Shown piece after piece: positions 1 to 6,477 of a stretch of 10,084 nucleotides of DNA; within the stretch, counting starts at the first letter, position 1, and every line of letters begins with the position of its first letter. The notes under the pieces were generated by a model, which saw nothing but the letters and a program-made list of their open reading frames with translations, made no database searches and was not told the origin of the DNA. A program made the translations under genes and the position numbers. Source of the DNA: Bacillota bacterium (GTDB lineage Bacteria > Bacillota_E > Sulfobacillia > Sulfobacillales > Sulfobacillaceae); contig JAKADW010000052.1 of assembly GCA_021820165.1 (NCBI GenBank), forward strand, positions 1 to 10,084, given 5' to 3'.

Positions 1-928
1 CAAGCCCGGCATGATAGGCGGTGCCAGCAGCCACCACTTGGATGCGACGAATCTTCTTCAAGGCCTCGAACGAGAGTCCCAGCTCTTCTACCACTACATG
101 GTCATCTTCGATCCGCCCCAAAAGACAATCGCCCCAGACATCGGGTTGTTCCATAATCTCTTTCAACATGAAATGGGCATATCCGCCCCGTTCCGCCTGA
201 CGAATGTCCCAATCAATGGTGATTTCGTCCCGTTTGACAGTGTGGCCCTCCATATCGGTCACGGTCACCGATTGCGGTGTGACCACCGCCATGTCCCCGT
301 TCTCCAGCGCCAAGGCGCGGCGGGTGGCCGCGAGAAAGGCACTGAAGTCCGATGCGACATAATTGGCATCCGTGCCGAGGCCAATGACCAGAGGACTTGA
401 GCGTCTCACGGCGACAATCCGGTCAGGCTCCAGGGCGGAGATGGCTAAAAAGGCGTAGGCGCCGGACAATCGGCGCTCCGCTTGCCGAACCGCCCCCACC
501 AAGTCCTGGGTTCCCCCGTATTCCTCCAGCAAATGGGGGATGACCTCGGTGTCGGTGTCCGACAGGAATCGGTGGCCCTTTTCCTCCAACTCCCGCTTTA
601 ACTCCTGGAAATTCTCGATAATCCCGTTATGCACCGTCGCAATGGTTCCGGTGCAATCGGTGTGCGGGTGGGCATTCGCATCCGTGGGGCGTCCGTGGGT
701 GGCCCAACGGGTGTGGCCAATGCCACAAGGCACTCCCGTCGGCATGCCGCCAATGATCTGTCCCAACGCCTCCAATTTGCCTTGGGTCTTTTTGAGCGCA
801 ATCTGCCCATCATGAGCCAAGGCAATGCCCGCTGAATCATAACCCCGATATTCCAAACGCTTCAGGCCATCAAAAATAAACGGCAGCGCATCGCCTTCTC
901 TGCCGACAAATCCCACGATACCGCACAT
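1..928 (-). CDS. glmS: Glutamine--fructose-6-phosphate aminotransferase (isomerizing), N-terminal part; gene continues past the left edge
   Basis: GlmS makes glucosamine-6-phosphate from fructose-6-phosphate and glutamine in the cytoplasm, the first committed step to UDP-GlcNAc and peptidoglycan. The frame is open from ATG 928 to the window edge (309 codons, no stop), about half of a usual ~600-residue GlmS. The protein starts MCGIVGFVG, so Cys2 becomes the N-terminal nucleophile of the class II glutamine amidotransferase domain. RGYDSAGIA, HTRWATHG, HNGIIENF and SDTDTEV follow, all typical of GlmS. The last residues (RIQVVAAGTAYHAGL) begin the first SIS sugar-isomerase domain. The start is fixed by the MCGIVGF motif and by a GGAGG Shine-Dalgarno sequence 8 nt upstream. 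The gene follows glmM and a glmS ribozyme on the same strand, so it is very probably regulated by GlcN6P-triggered mRNA cleavage. No frameshift is seen in the visible part. Confidence 0.97.
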   Translation of the reverse strand, partial: MCGIVGFVGREGDALPFIFDGLKRLEYRGYDSAGIALAHDGQIALKKTQGKLEALGQIIGGMPTGVPCGIGHTRWATHGRPTDANAHPHTDCTGTIATVHNGIIENFQELKRELEEKGHRFLSDTDTEVIPHLLEEYGGTQDLVGAVRQAERRLSGAYAFLAISALEPDRIVAVRRSSPLVIGLGTDANYVASDFSAFLAATRRALALENGDMAVVTPQSVTVTDMEGHTVKRDEITIDWDIRQAERGGYAHFMLKEIMEQPDVWGDCLLGRIEDDHVVVEELGLSFEALKKIRRIQVVAAGTAYHAGL

Positions 929-936
929 GTGACTCG

Positions 937-941
937 CCTCC
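937..941 (-). promoter_or_regulatory. Shine-Dalgarno site of glmS
   Basis: The minus strand reads GGAGG here, 8 nt before the glmS ATG at 928. It lies downstream of the ribozyme's last predicted helix (ending near 969), so the ribosome binding site itself is not inside the ribozyme fold. Control is therefore expected through cleavage and decay, not by hiding the ribosome binding site. Confidence 0.8.
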
Positions 942-965
942 ATTAGGAAAGTGAGTCGGTCCCAG

Positions 966-1100
966 CCGCACGGTTTTGTGTCGTCCTTACGGCCGACCTT
1001 TGTCCGTGAGTTGACGGCTACTGGGTAGCCGGAGGTCACCCGCCGAAATTTCGAGATCCCTCTCCTCGTCACCCCCGCCGAGCGGGGGTCCGGCGCTCTA
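966..1100 (-). ncRNA. glmS self-cleaving ribozyme/riboswitch (GlcN6P-responsive)
   Basis: The minus strand between glmM and glmS carries the glmS ribozyme core. The cleavage motif A|GCGCC sits at 1097/1096. P1 is ACCCCCG (1090-1083 side) closed with CGGGGGT (1077-1071 side) over a 5-nt loop. Next come GACGAGG (1070-1064), TCGAAATTTCGGCGG (1054-1040) and ACCTCC (1036-1031). P2 can form from GAGG 1067-1064 with CCTC 1035-1032, and the P2.2 pseudoknot from CGCC 1095-1092 with GGCG 1044-1041. P3 is GGCTAC/GTAGCC (1030-1016). The conserved GGACAAAGG follows (1005-997), enclosed by P4 CACGG 1008-1004 / CCGTG 973-969, with a small GTCG/CGAC hairpin (997-994 / 983-980). In this family GlcN6P acts as a cofactor for self-cleavage. 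The cut glmS mRNA, with a 5'-OH end, is degraded (shown in B. subtilis with RNase J1). Outer limits are approximate. Confidence 0.95.
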
Positions 1101-1109
1101 TCAACACGC

Positions 1110-2450
1110 TCAGGCCTCAGCCGACTCCAAGGCTTGGCGAACTCCCGCTTCGAGCCGGTGAGCCCACTCGTTAATCGCCTGCACATCCCTCCCTTCCAGC
1201 ATAATCCGCAGCAACGGTTCGGTGCCCGACAATCGAATTAACACGCGGCCCTCTTGCCCAAGCGCCGTCTCCGCGTCCCGCACCAATTCCTCGAGCCCGG
1301 GGATGGTGCGCCAGTCCTCGATTGTCGTTTCCAAGGGCACATTCCGTAAGATTTGGGGATAGCGCACCACGGGTGCGACCGCCTCCGCCAGCGTCAACCC
1401 CATCTCCTTTAGGGCAACCATGAGCGCCAACCCGGTGAGCACCCCGTCTCCGGTTTCCGTCCATTCTTTCAAAATGACGTGACCCGACTGTTCCCCGCCC
1501 AGCATGGCGCCCCGGGCACGGAGTTCCTGAGCCACAAAGCGGTCGCCTACGGGCGTTCTCAAGAGCTCAATATGTTGCTCTTCTAACGCCCGTTCCATGC
1601 CGAGATTGGTCATCACCGTGGCGACCACCTGATTCTTGGGAAGCTTTCCCTGGCTCTTCAGATATCGGGCCAACACATAGAGAATTTCATCCCCATCAAC
1701 AATGCGGCCTTCCCCATCCACAGCAATCACCCGGTCGGCATCCCCATCAAAGGATAGTCCTAAATTGGCCTGGCGGCGCAATACCGCTTCCCGTACCTTC
1801 TCCGGGTGGGTGGCGCCACAGTTCACGTTGATAAGGTCGCCAAGCGGCTCGCCATGAATGACCTGGGTACGCAACCCCAGCGCCGTAAAAATCTCGGGAG
1901 CTGTTTGCCCGGACGCCCCGTGCCCCACATCCAAGACAACCGACCAGTCCGGCATGCGGCCAGCAAAAAGCTCCACCAGGCGGTTCCGGTAAAGGGACGG
2001 GGCAACCTCCTCATAGTGGAAAAGCCGCCCAATTCGTTCGGGGTCTGGATTCTTCCAGGCCTTTTGGCTGATGGTGTTTTCCACCGCCTCTTCGTCCGCC
2101 ACCTCCCATTTGCGGCCAGCCCGATCCAAAAGCTTAATGCCGTTATACTGGGGAGGATTATGGGAGGCAGAGATCATCACCCCGGCATCGGCCTCCATGG
2201 CGCCAATTAAGTAGGCCAATGCCGGCGTTGGCACGACCCCCGCCAGCATCACCTCCACACCGGATTCCAAAAATCCGGCTGACAGGGCCGATTCCAGGAG
2301 AGGTCCTGACACCCGTGTGTCGCGGGCAATCAGCACCCGCGCCCGCTCGGGCAAAAATGCTGCCGCACCCTTGGCAATCTCAAAGGCCAAGGTGGCAGTT
2401 AGGGTGTGATTAGCGACGCCGCGAGCGCCGTCTGTGCCGAAAAGTGCCAA
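1110..2450 (-). CDS. glmM: Phosphoglucosamine mutase
   Basis: GlmM interconverts glucosamine-6-phosphate and glucosamine-1-phosphate, the step after GlmS towards UDP-GlcNAc. The 446-residue protein has the usual family length. Visible motifs are FGTDG (4-8), the active-site loop MISASHNP with phosphoserine Ser96 (92-99), the Mg2+-binding loop DGDADR (235-240), the sugar-binding loop GEQSGH (319-324) and the phosphate-binding RLSGTEP (406-412). The start is TTG at 2450. An in-frame TAG lies two codons upstream (2456-2454) and the conserved FGTDG begins at residue 4, so no ATG start is possible. A moderate AAGGCGGG-type Shine-Dalgarno precedes it by about 7 nt. The gene lies 43 nt after cdaR with no terminator between. 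GlmM of B. subtilis, Lactococcus and Staphylococcus binds and inhibits CdaA, which fits this operon. Confidence 0.97.
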   Translation of the reverse strand: MALFGTDGARGVANHTLTATLAFEIAKGAAAFLPERARVLIARDTRVSGPLLESALSAGFLESGVEVMLAGVVPTPALAYLIGAMEADAGVMISASHNPPQYNGIKLLDRAGRKWEVADEEAVENTISQKAWKNPDPERIGRLFHYEEVAPSLYRNRLVELFAGRMPDWSVVLDVGHGASGQTAPEIFTALGLRTQVIHGEPLGDLINVNCGATHPEKVREAVLRRQANLGLSFDGDADRVIAVDGEGRIVDGDEILYVLARYLKSQGKLPKNQVVATVMTNLGMERALEEQHIELLRTPVGDRFVAQELRARGAMLGGEQSGHVILKEWTETGDGVLTGLALMVALKEMGLTLAEAVAPVVRYPQILRNVPLETTIEDWRTIPGLEELVRDAETALGQEGRVLIRLSGTEPLLRIMLEGRDVQAINEWAHRLEAGVRQALESAEA

Positions 2451-2493
2451 ACTCTATCCCGCCTTTTCCCTTATGGTGTGTAGAACTACGGTA

Positions 2494-3426
2494 TTAACTC
2501 CCCTTGACGATGGTGACGGTCACGGTAACGTTGCCGGACTTTACCAAACTCGTACTGGCTGGAAGTTGGACCGGCACCGACTCGGTGATGTTCTTGGTGG
2601 CCCCCGCGACATTCACCGGCACGGTGTATAGCTGCGTGAGACTGGCGAGACTGCTCTTACTCCCCGAGATGGTGACTGACGACGGATACACACTAATTTG
2701 CGAGACCGTGTAGCCCGATGCAGGCTTTCCCGTGAGGCGGGACACAACTGGCAGCACCTTCTCCGGCGGCTTCTTTTTCACCGTGGCGGTGACCGTCGCC
2801 GTCGGTGGGTTCACCTGTACCTTAGGCACGACCCGTCCAGCGGAGTTTACCGGTTGTAAAACCACCTCCTGATTAAAGGTGGCATTATGCCCGGTAAGAG
2901 ACACGGTGCCCTCCACCGCCTTTACCTGAGAGAGGGCTCCGGTCGGCCCATAAACGGTGGCATCCTTCAACACGGTGGTGTCCCCGGAGAATTCATAGCC
3001 CGCCGCCGGGGTCCCGGTAATGTGCACCACTACCGGCCGCTTTTTGTTGCCGATGCGGGCAACTGTCACCCGCACACGACTCGGCGTGACGCTCACCGGC
3101 GTCACCCCCGCGGGAACCGCCGCGGAGACTTTCAAAAGATAGGTTCCGGGCGATTTCACACTGGCTAAGTTGACGCCGCCGATAACGGCCGTGGCGGAGT
3201 TGGAGTCAAGGGTCCTCGGGGGACCCGAAATGGTCACCGTGACCGCCCCTGGCGTCATGGATAAGACGGTTAAGTGAGGGTTCAAGTTGTTCTCGTTAAC
3301 CACCACCCCCTGAATGGTGCGATTGGTCACGTGTACAGCCGGACCGGCACGAAACCAGATAAAAATCGCCACGGCAACCGACAAGATTTTCAGAAAGGTA
3401 TTGTTCTCCAAGAGCCGATCTGTCAT
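2494..3426 (-). CDS. cdaR: YbbR-domain protein CdaR, regulator of the diadenylate cyclase
   Basis: CdaR is a membrane-anchored extracytoplasmic protein that binds CdaA and modulates c-di-AMP synthesis. From ATG 3426 the product is 310 residues, starting MTDRLLENNTFLKILSV. One N-terminal transmembrane helix (about 10-28) is followed by a Val/Thr-rich, beta-strand-rich exterior holding about three YbbR-type repeats (roughly 33-110, 115-205 and 210-308). Recurring elements include GAVTVTISGPP, SRVRVTVA and SSVTISGS. I prefer ATG 3426 to the upstream ATG 3447 because GAGGTGG lies 6 nt before it and it overlaps the cdaA stop as ATGA (3426-3423), a common sign of translational coupling. The sequence is poorly conserved, as usual for this family, so the call rests on both fold pattern and position between cdaA and glmM. 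Confidence 0.9.
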   Translation of the reverse strand: MTDRLLENNTFLKILSVAVAIFIWFRAGPAVHVTNRTIQGVVVNENNLNPHLTVLSMTPGAVTVTISGPPRTLDSNSATAVIGGVNLASVKSPGTYLLKVSAAVPAGVTPVSVTPSRVRVTVARIGNKKRPVVVHITGTPAAGYEFSGDTTVLKDATVYGPTGALSQVKAVEGTVSLTGHNATFNQEVVLQPVNSAGRVVPKVQVNPPTATVTATVKKKPPEKVLPVVSRLTGKPASGYTVSQISVYPSSVTISGSKSSLASLTQLYTVPVNVAGATKNITESVPVQLPASTSLVKSGNVTVTVTIVKGS

Positions 3427-4247
3427 GGTTGGCCACCTCGATGCCAAAGCCGTAAAGTTGCGTGCGAGCGGGCCCCTAGGTAACGGGTCAGCATCTCCCG
3501 AAGCGCCCGGTCCTCTAGGCGCCGATAGAGGCGCCCTTCGGCCGCAATGGAAATCCAGCCGGTCTCTTCCGATACCGCCACGGCAATCGCATCCGACTGC
3601 TCGCTAATGCCAATCGCGGCACGATGCCGGCTTCCGAGTTCACTGCCCGGCTGGGCGCTCTCCGTCAGCGGCAAAAAAGCCGCCGCCGCTAAGACCCGGT
3701 CGCCGCGAATAATGCAGGCGCCATCATGAAGCGGCGTATTCGGCACAAAAATATTTTCTAATAAGGCGGCGCTCACCACCGCACCGATGGGAGTGCCGGT
3801 CGCCACATATTCTTGAAGTCCCGTCTGCCGCTCAAGAACAATTAGCGCGCCGGTGCGACTGCGAGAGAGGCGGTCGGCCGCCCGCGCCACCTCATCAATC
3901 ATGCGAGCGACGTCCACTTCCTCATTGCGCGTGAGAATCGTCTCGGCAAAAAAGCGTCCTTGTCCCAATTGCTCCAAGGCACGGCGGAGTTCCGGCTGAA
4001 AGACAATGGGGATGGCTACAATGAGCATCGCCTCAATATCTTTCAACACCATGTGGGTGGCCGAGAGTCTCAGCCACTTGGATACCGGAACCGCCAAGAG
4101 AAGCAAGGCAATGCCCTTGATCAGCTGCACTGCGCGGGTGCCGCGTATCAATAGAAACAGTCGGTATATGCCGTACGATACAATGGCGACGTCCACAATG
4201 GAGATGAGCCAGGAAAACGCCGTCATATTATGAATGAACGATAGCAC
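3423..4247 (-). CDS. cdaA: Diadenylate cyclase CdaA (c-di-AMP synthase)
   Basis: CdaA joins two ATP molecules into cyclic di-AMP, the messenger that controls potassium and osmolyte uptake and cell-wall homeostasis in Gram-positive bacteria. The 274-residue protein has three N-terminal transmembrane helices (about 11-34, 39-56 and 66-84) followed by a cytoplasmic DAC domain. The catalytic motifs DGA (175-177) and GSRHRA (205-210) are intact, with SEETG at 226-230. The start is GTG at 4247. A TGA in frame at 4256-4254 closes the frame just upstream, so no longer form exists. An ATG at 4226 is the only close alternative, and neither has a strong Shine-Dalgarno. The stop codon overlaps the cdaR start. 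It is the first gene of a cdaA-cdaR-glmM-glmS unit and faces away from the UbiB-family gene. Confidence 0.96.
   Translation of the reverse strand: MLSFIHNMTAFSWLISIVDVAIVSYGIYRLFLLIRGTRAVQLIKGIALLLLAVPVSKWLRLSATHMVLKDIEAMLIVAIPIVFQPELRRALEQLGQGRFFAETILTRNEEVDVARMIDEVARAADRLSRSRTGALIVLERQTGLQEYVATGTPIGAVVSAALLENIFVPNTPLHDGACIIRGDRVLAAAAFLPLTESAQPGSELGSRHRAAIGISEQSDAIAVAVSEETGWISIAAEGRLYRRLEDRALREMLTRYLGARSHATLRLWHRGGQP
3433..3439 (-). promoter_or_regulatory. Shine-Dalgarno site deciding the cdaR start
   Basis: The minus strand reads GAGGTGG, 6 nt before ATG 3426 and inside the end of cdaA. It supports 3426 over the in-frame ATG at 3447, which lies upstream of this site. Confidence 0.7.
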
Positions 4248-4284
4248 GCTCGATCACACCCGCGTCGTCAAAAATTCCCCTCTT

Positions 4285-4293
4285 AGGTTACCA
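4285..4293 (-). promoter_or_regulatory. Possible extended -10 promoter element for the cdaA operon
   Basis: On the minus strand TGGTAACCT matches the extended -10 pattern (TG-N-TAnnnT), about 38 nt before the cdaA GTG. No good -35 box sits at 17 nt. The call rests mainly on position in the divergent intergenic region 4248-4370 and is weak. Confidence 0.25.
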
Positions 4294-4336
4294 CAGTTAA
4301 ACCAGAACTCCATGACCCTATTCCCATAAACGAGTG

Positions 4337-4345
4337 TGCTAGACT
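4337..4345 (+). promoter_or_regulatory. Possible extended -10 promoter for the UbiB-family gene
   Basis: TGCTAGACT fits an extended -10 (TG-N-TAnnnT). It would place a transcription start near 4352, giving a leader of about 20 nt that contains the GGGAGGGG ribosome binding site. A convincing -35 is not visible, which is common for extended -10 promoters. Confidence 0.35.
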
Positions 4346-4358
4346 GAATACATCAGAA

Positions 4359-4366
4359 GGGAGGGG
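4359..4366 (+). promoter_or_regulatory. Shine-Dalgarno site of the UbiB-family gene
   Basis: GGGAGGGG, with core GGAGG at 4360-4364, lies 6 nt before ATG 4371 and fixes that start. Confidence 0.75.
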
Positions 4367-4370
4367 TAGC

Positions 4371-6008
4371 ATGGCTCAAAAATCCGCCAGCGCGTCCGCC
4401 GGATCGGTGCTCTGGCGAAGCTACCGGATTACCTTCCTCTTCGTATCTATCCTCATCGAACTATTTTGGCACGCCTTGACCTTGAGGAACCAACCACCCG
4501 GTGAGGCGGAGCCTCGCATGACTGCCCTCTATCACCGCCAAGCGATTCGCTTCCGCACCCACGCGGAAGAGATGGGCGGCCTTCTCATTAAGGTGGGGCA
4601 GTTTCTCTCCAGCCGCGTTGACCTCTTGCCCAAACCCTATTTGGACGAGTTGGCTAAACTGCAAGACCACGTTCAGGCCGCTCCTTGGGAGGCTGTCCGT
4701 CCTTTAGTCGAGCAGGAGCTCGGCCCACTTTATGGTCGGTTTCTCTGGTTTAGCGACACGCCCGTGGCCGCCGCCTCCTTGGGTCAGGTCTATGAGGCCA
4801 CCCTTATCGACGGAACCCGAGTGGCCGTCAAAGTGCAGCGACCCGGTATCCACCGCATTGTGGAAGCCGATTTGAAGGCGCTAGGCTGGGTCGTCAGACT
4901 CGCCACCCGCTTCACCCAATTTGGCCGCACCTTTGATCTGGGAACGGTGCTCCGTGAGTTTCGCCGCTTGGTCTTCGAAGAGCTCAACTATCACCAAGAG
5001 CTGGAAAATACCGAGGCCATTCGGGCCGACCTTCAGCACGATCCGACCGTCGTTGTGCCCGAGACCTTCCCCGACGTCTCCACCAGCCGGGTATTGGTTA
5101 TGGAATTTGTCCGCGGCATTAAAATCGACCAGGTGGTGGACTTAGAACAGGCGCACCTCTCGCGCCCCCAGGTAGCTGAGCGGGTGATTCGCCTATATCT
5201 CCACATGGTGCTGGAATCCGGCATATATCACGCCGATCCCCACGCCGGCAATCTGCTCGTCGATGACCAGGGCCGCATTATTTTACTCGACTATGGCATG
5301 GTAGGCTCTCTGGACCTGGCCACCAAGCGGAACATCCGCCGCCTGTTCATAGCCGTCTCGACGCGCGATCCTGGCGGTCTCATCGACGCCATGTCGGCCA
5401 TCGGCATGGTACGCCCGGAGGCCGACCTGGCCGCGCTCCGCCGCCGCTTAAGCTATCTTTTTGACCGGTATTATGCGGAAACCTTGAACCAATTAGGAAG
5501 CCTGGATTTGCCCCAACTACTTCGCGATGCCGAGAGCATCTTAAGCGACCAAGCCATCCAAGTCCCCGGTTCGTTTGCCTTTTTGGGCCGCGCCATTGCT
5601 ATTCTCGTGGGACTTGCCACCGCCATCTATCCCGACATCAACCTCATCGACCTATTTACGCCCTATGTGAGACGTTTCATCACCGAGGATGCGGGTGGGC
5701 CCGCCGGATACCTGGCTGGCGAAGCCAAGCGCTACACTCGCACGCTCGCGGAATTACCGCTCTTGTCCGCCAAAGTGCTACACACCTTGGACCAGGGCAA
5801 TCTGGAAACGCAGATCCAGTGGGTCAAAGGTCAAACGGAGCTTTCCCGCATCCATCGCGACCTACGAAATCTCGCCAATAGTGTCACGGCCGTGGGATTG
5901 GTCGTGGCCGGCGTCCTAGCCCTGCCCCAAGCGCTCTGGCTTGGCCGAATTCTCTTGGCGTTGGCGGTGCTGGTGTTCTTGGTAGGCCGCGTTCGGCACC
6001 GGTGCTAG
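4371..6008 (+). CDS. UbiB/AarF/ABC1-family atypical protein kinase-like ATPase
   Basis: Family members are membrane-associated atypical kinases/ATPases needed for isoprenoid-quinone synthesis or lipid homeostasis; the precise substrate is often unknown. The 545-residue product has the full family signature. KVGQ, the KxGQ motif that blocks ordinary protein-kinase substrate binding, is at 74-77. An Ala-rich nucleotide loop AAASLGQV (133-140) replaces the Gly-rich loop. The ATP-binding lysine is in VAVKVQRP (Lys154), the catalytic-loop HADPHAGN is at 287-294, and the metal-binding DYG (DFG equivalent) is at 307-309. A hydrophobic segment lies near 20-37, and one or two transmembrane helices at the C-terminus (about 498-540) suggest membrane anchoring. 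The start has a strong ribosome binding site. The gene stands alone on the plus strand, divergent from cdaA. Its last 93 bp overlap the GNAT gene on the opposite strand. A link to quinone biology is plausible given the nearby complex I and prenyl synthase genes but is inferred. Confidence 0.93.
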   Translation: MAQKSASASAGSVLWRSYRITFLFVSILIELFWHALTLRNQPPGEAEPRMTALYHRQAIRFRTHAEEMGGLLIKVGQFLSSRVDLLPKPYLDELAKLQDHVQAAPWEAVRPLVEQELGPLYGRFLWFSDTPVAAASLGQVYEATLIDGTRVAVKVQRPGIHRIVEADLKALGWVVRLATRFTQFGRTFDLGTVLREFRRLVFEELNYHQELENTEAIRADLQHDPTVVVPETFPDVSTSRVLVMEFVRGIKIDQVVDLEQAHLSRPQVAERVIRLYLHMVLESGIYHADPHAGNLLVDDQGRIILLDYGMVGSLDLATKRNIRRLFIAVSTRDPGGLIDAMSAIGMVRPEADLAALRRRLSYLFDRYYAETLNQLGSLDLPQLLRDAESILSDQAIQVPGSFAFLGRAIAILVGLATAIYPDINLIDLFTPYVRRFITEDAGGPAGYLAGEAKRYTRTLAELPLLSAKVLHTLDQGNLETQIQWVKGQTELSRIHRDLRNLANSVTAVGLVVAGVLALPQALWLGRILLALAVLVFLVGRVRHRC

Positions 6009-6467
6009 CATGATGAGAAATGCATGGACCTCGCCCTCAAAACGGCGCACGGTCCGAAAGCCAAGCCGTTCATAAAGACGCACGGCTCGTTCATTGGCCG
6101 CCACCACCGTCAGACGAAATTGCTTCGGCTGAAGAGTCCCGGCCAGGTGCTCGAGAATATCCATGAGAAATGGCCCCCCGAGACCCCGGCTGGTCAGATC
6201 CGGGCGGAGGCCCAGTCCGATGTCCACGCTGCCCGGTTCCTCATAGAGGCCGCCTGTGACGCGCGCTGATGCCCCGGTGCAATAAAAGGCGGCCACCCGC
6301 CCCGATTCCTCTAAGGCGACCCGATAAGAGCCGTCGAGAAGTTCCCCCAGCACCTCCCCAGTAAGATTATAGAAGGCATAGGGTTCCGGATACTGCCAGT
6401 CAATCACCTCGTGGGCCTTTTCTTCCGTCATGGGCGCCAAGCGCCAGCCAGACCGTGGAAGTCTCAC
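5916..6467 (-). CDS. GNAT-family N-acetyltransferase
   Basis: Predicted acetyl-CoA-dependent N-acetyltransferase; the acceptor is unknown. From GTG 6467 the product is 183 residues. The N-terminal PMTEEKAHEVIDWQYPEPYAFYN resembles a subgroup of GNAT proteins with a WxYxxPYxFY element. Motif A appears as SRGLGGPFL (about 93-100), the pyrophosphate-binding loop of acetyl-CoA, and motif B as NERAVRLYERLGF (about 125-137). The fold should end near FLIML (about 154). The remaining ~29 polar residues are encoded wholly opposite the 3' end of the UbiB-family gene. I chose GTG 6467 because GAGGTG lies 6 nt before it. GTG 6470 and 6476, or ATG 6431, are alternatives; the frame stays open upstream to 6551 inside the transporter gene but those residues are not GNAT-like. 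It starts 10 nt after the transporter's stop. Confidence 0.85.
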   Translation of the reverse strand: MRLPRSGWRLAPMTEEKAHEVIDWQYPEPYAFYNLTGEVLGELLDGSYRVALEESGRVAAFYCTGASARVTGGLYEEPGSVDIGLGLRPDLTSRGLGGPFLMDILEHLAGTLQPKQFRLTVVAANERAVRLYERLGFRTVRRFEGEVHAFLIMLAPVPNAAYQEHQHRQRQENSAKPERLGQG

Positions 6468-6477
6468 CACTGCCACC

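Noticed and set aside
11..400. Plus-strand open frame (129 codons) opposite glmS
   Set aside because: Antisense shadow: the minus strand carries an uninterrupted, motif-rich glmS frame here.
1071..1089. GC-rich hairpin between glmM and glmS that looks like a rho-independent terminator
   Set aside because: No T-run follows it on the minus strand, and it forms the P1 helix of the glmS ribozyme.
5996..6005. Palindrome GCACCGGTGC at the end of the UbiB-family gene as a terminator
   Set aside because: A 10-nt palindrome with no loop and no T-run on either strand is not a terminator.
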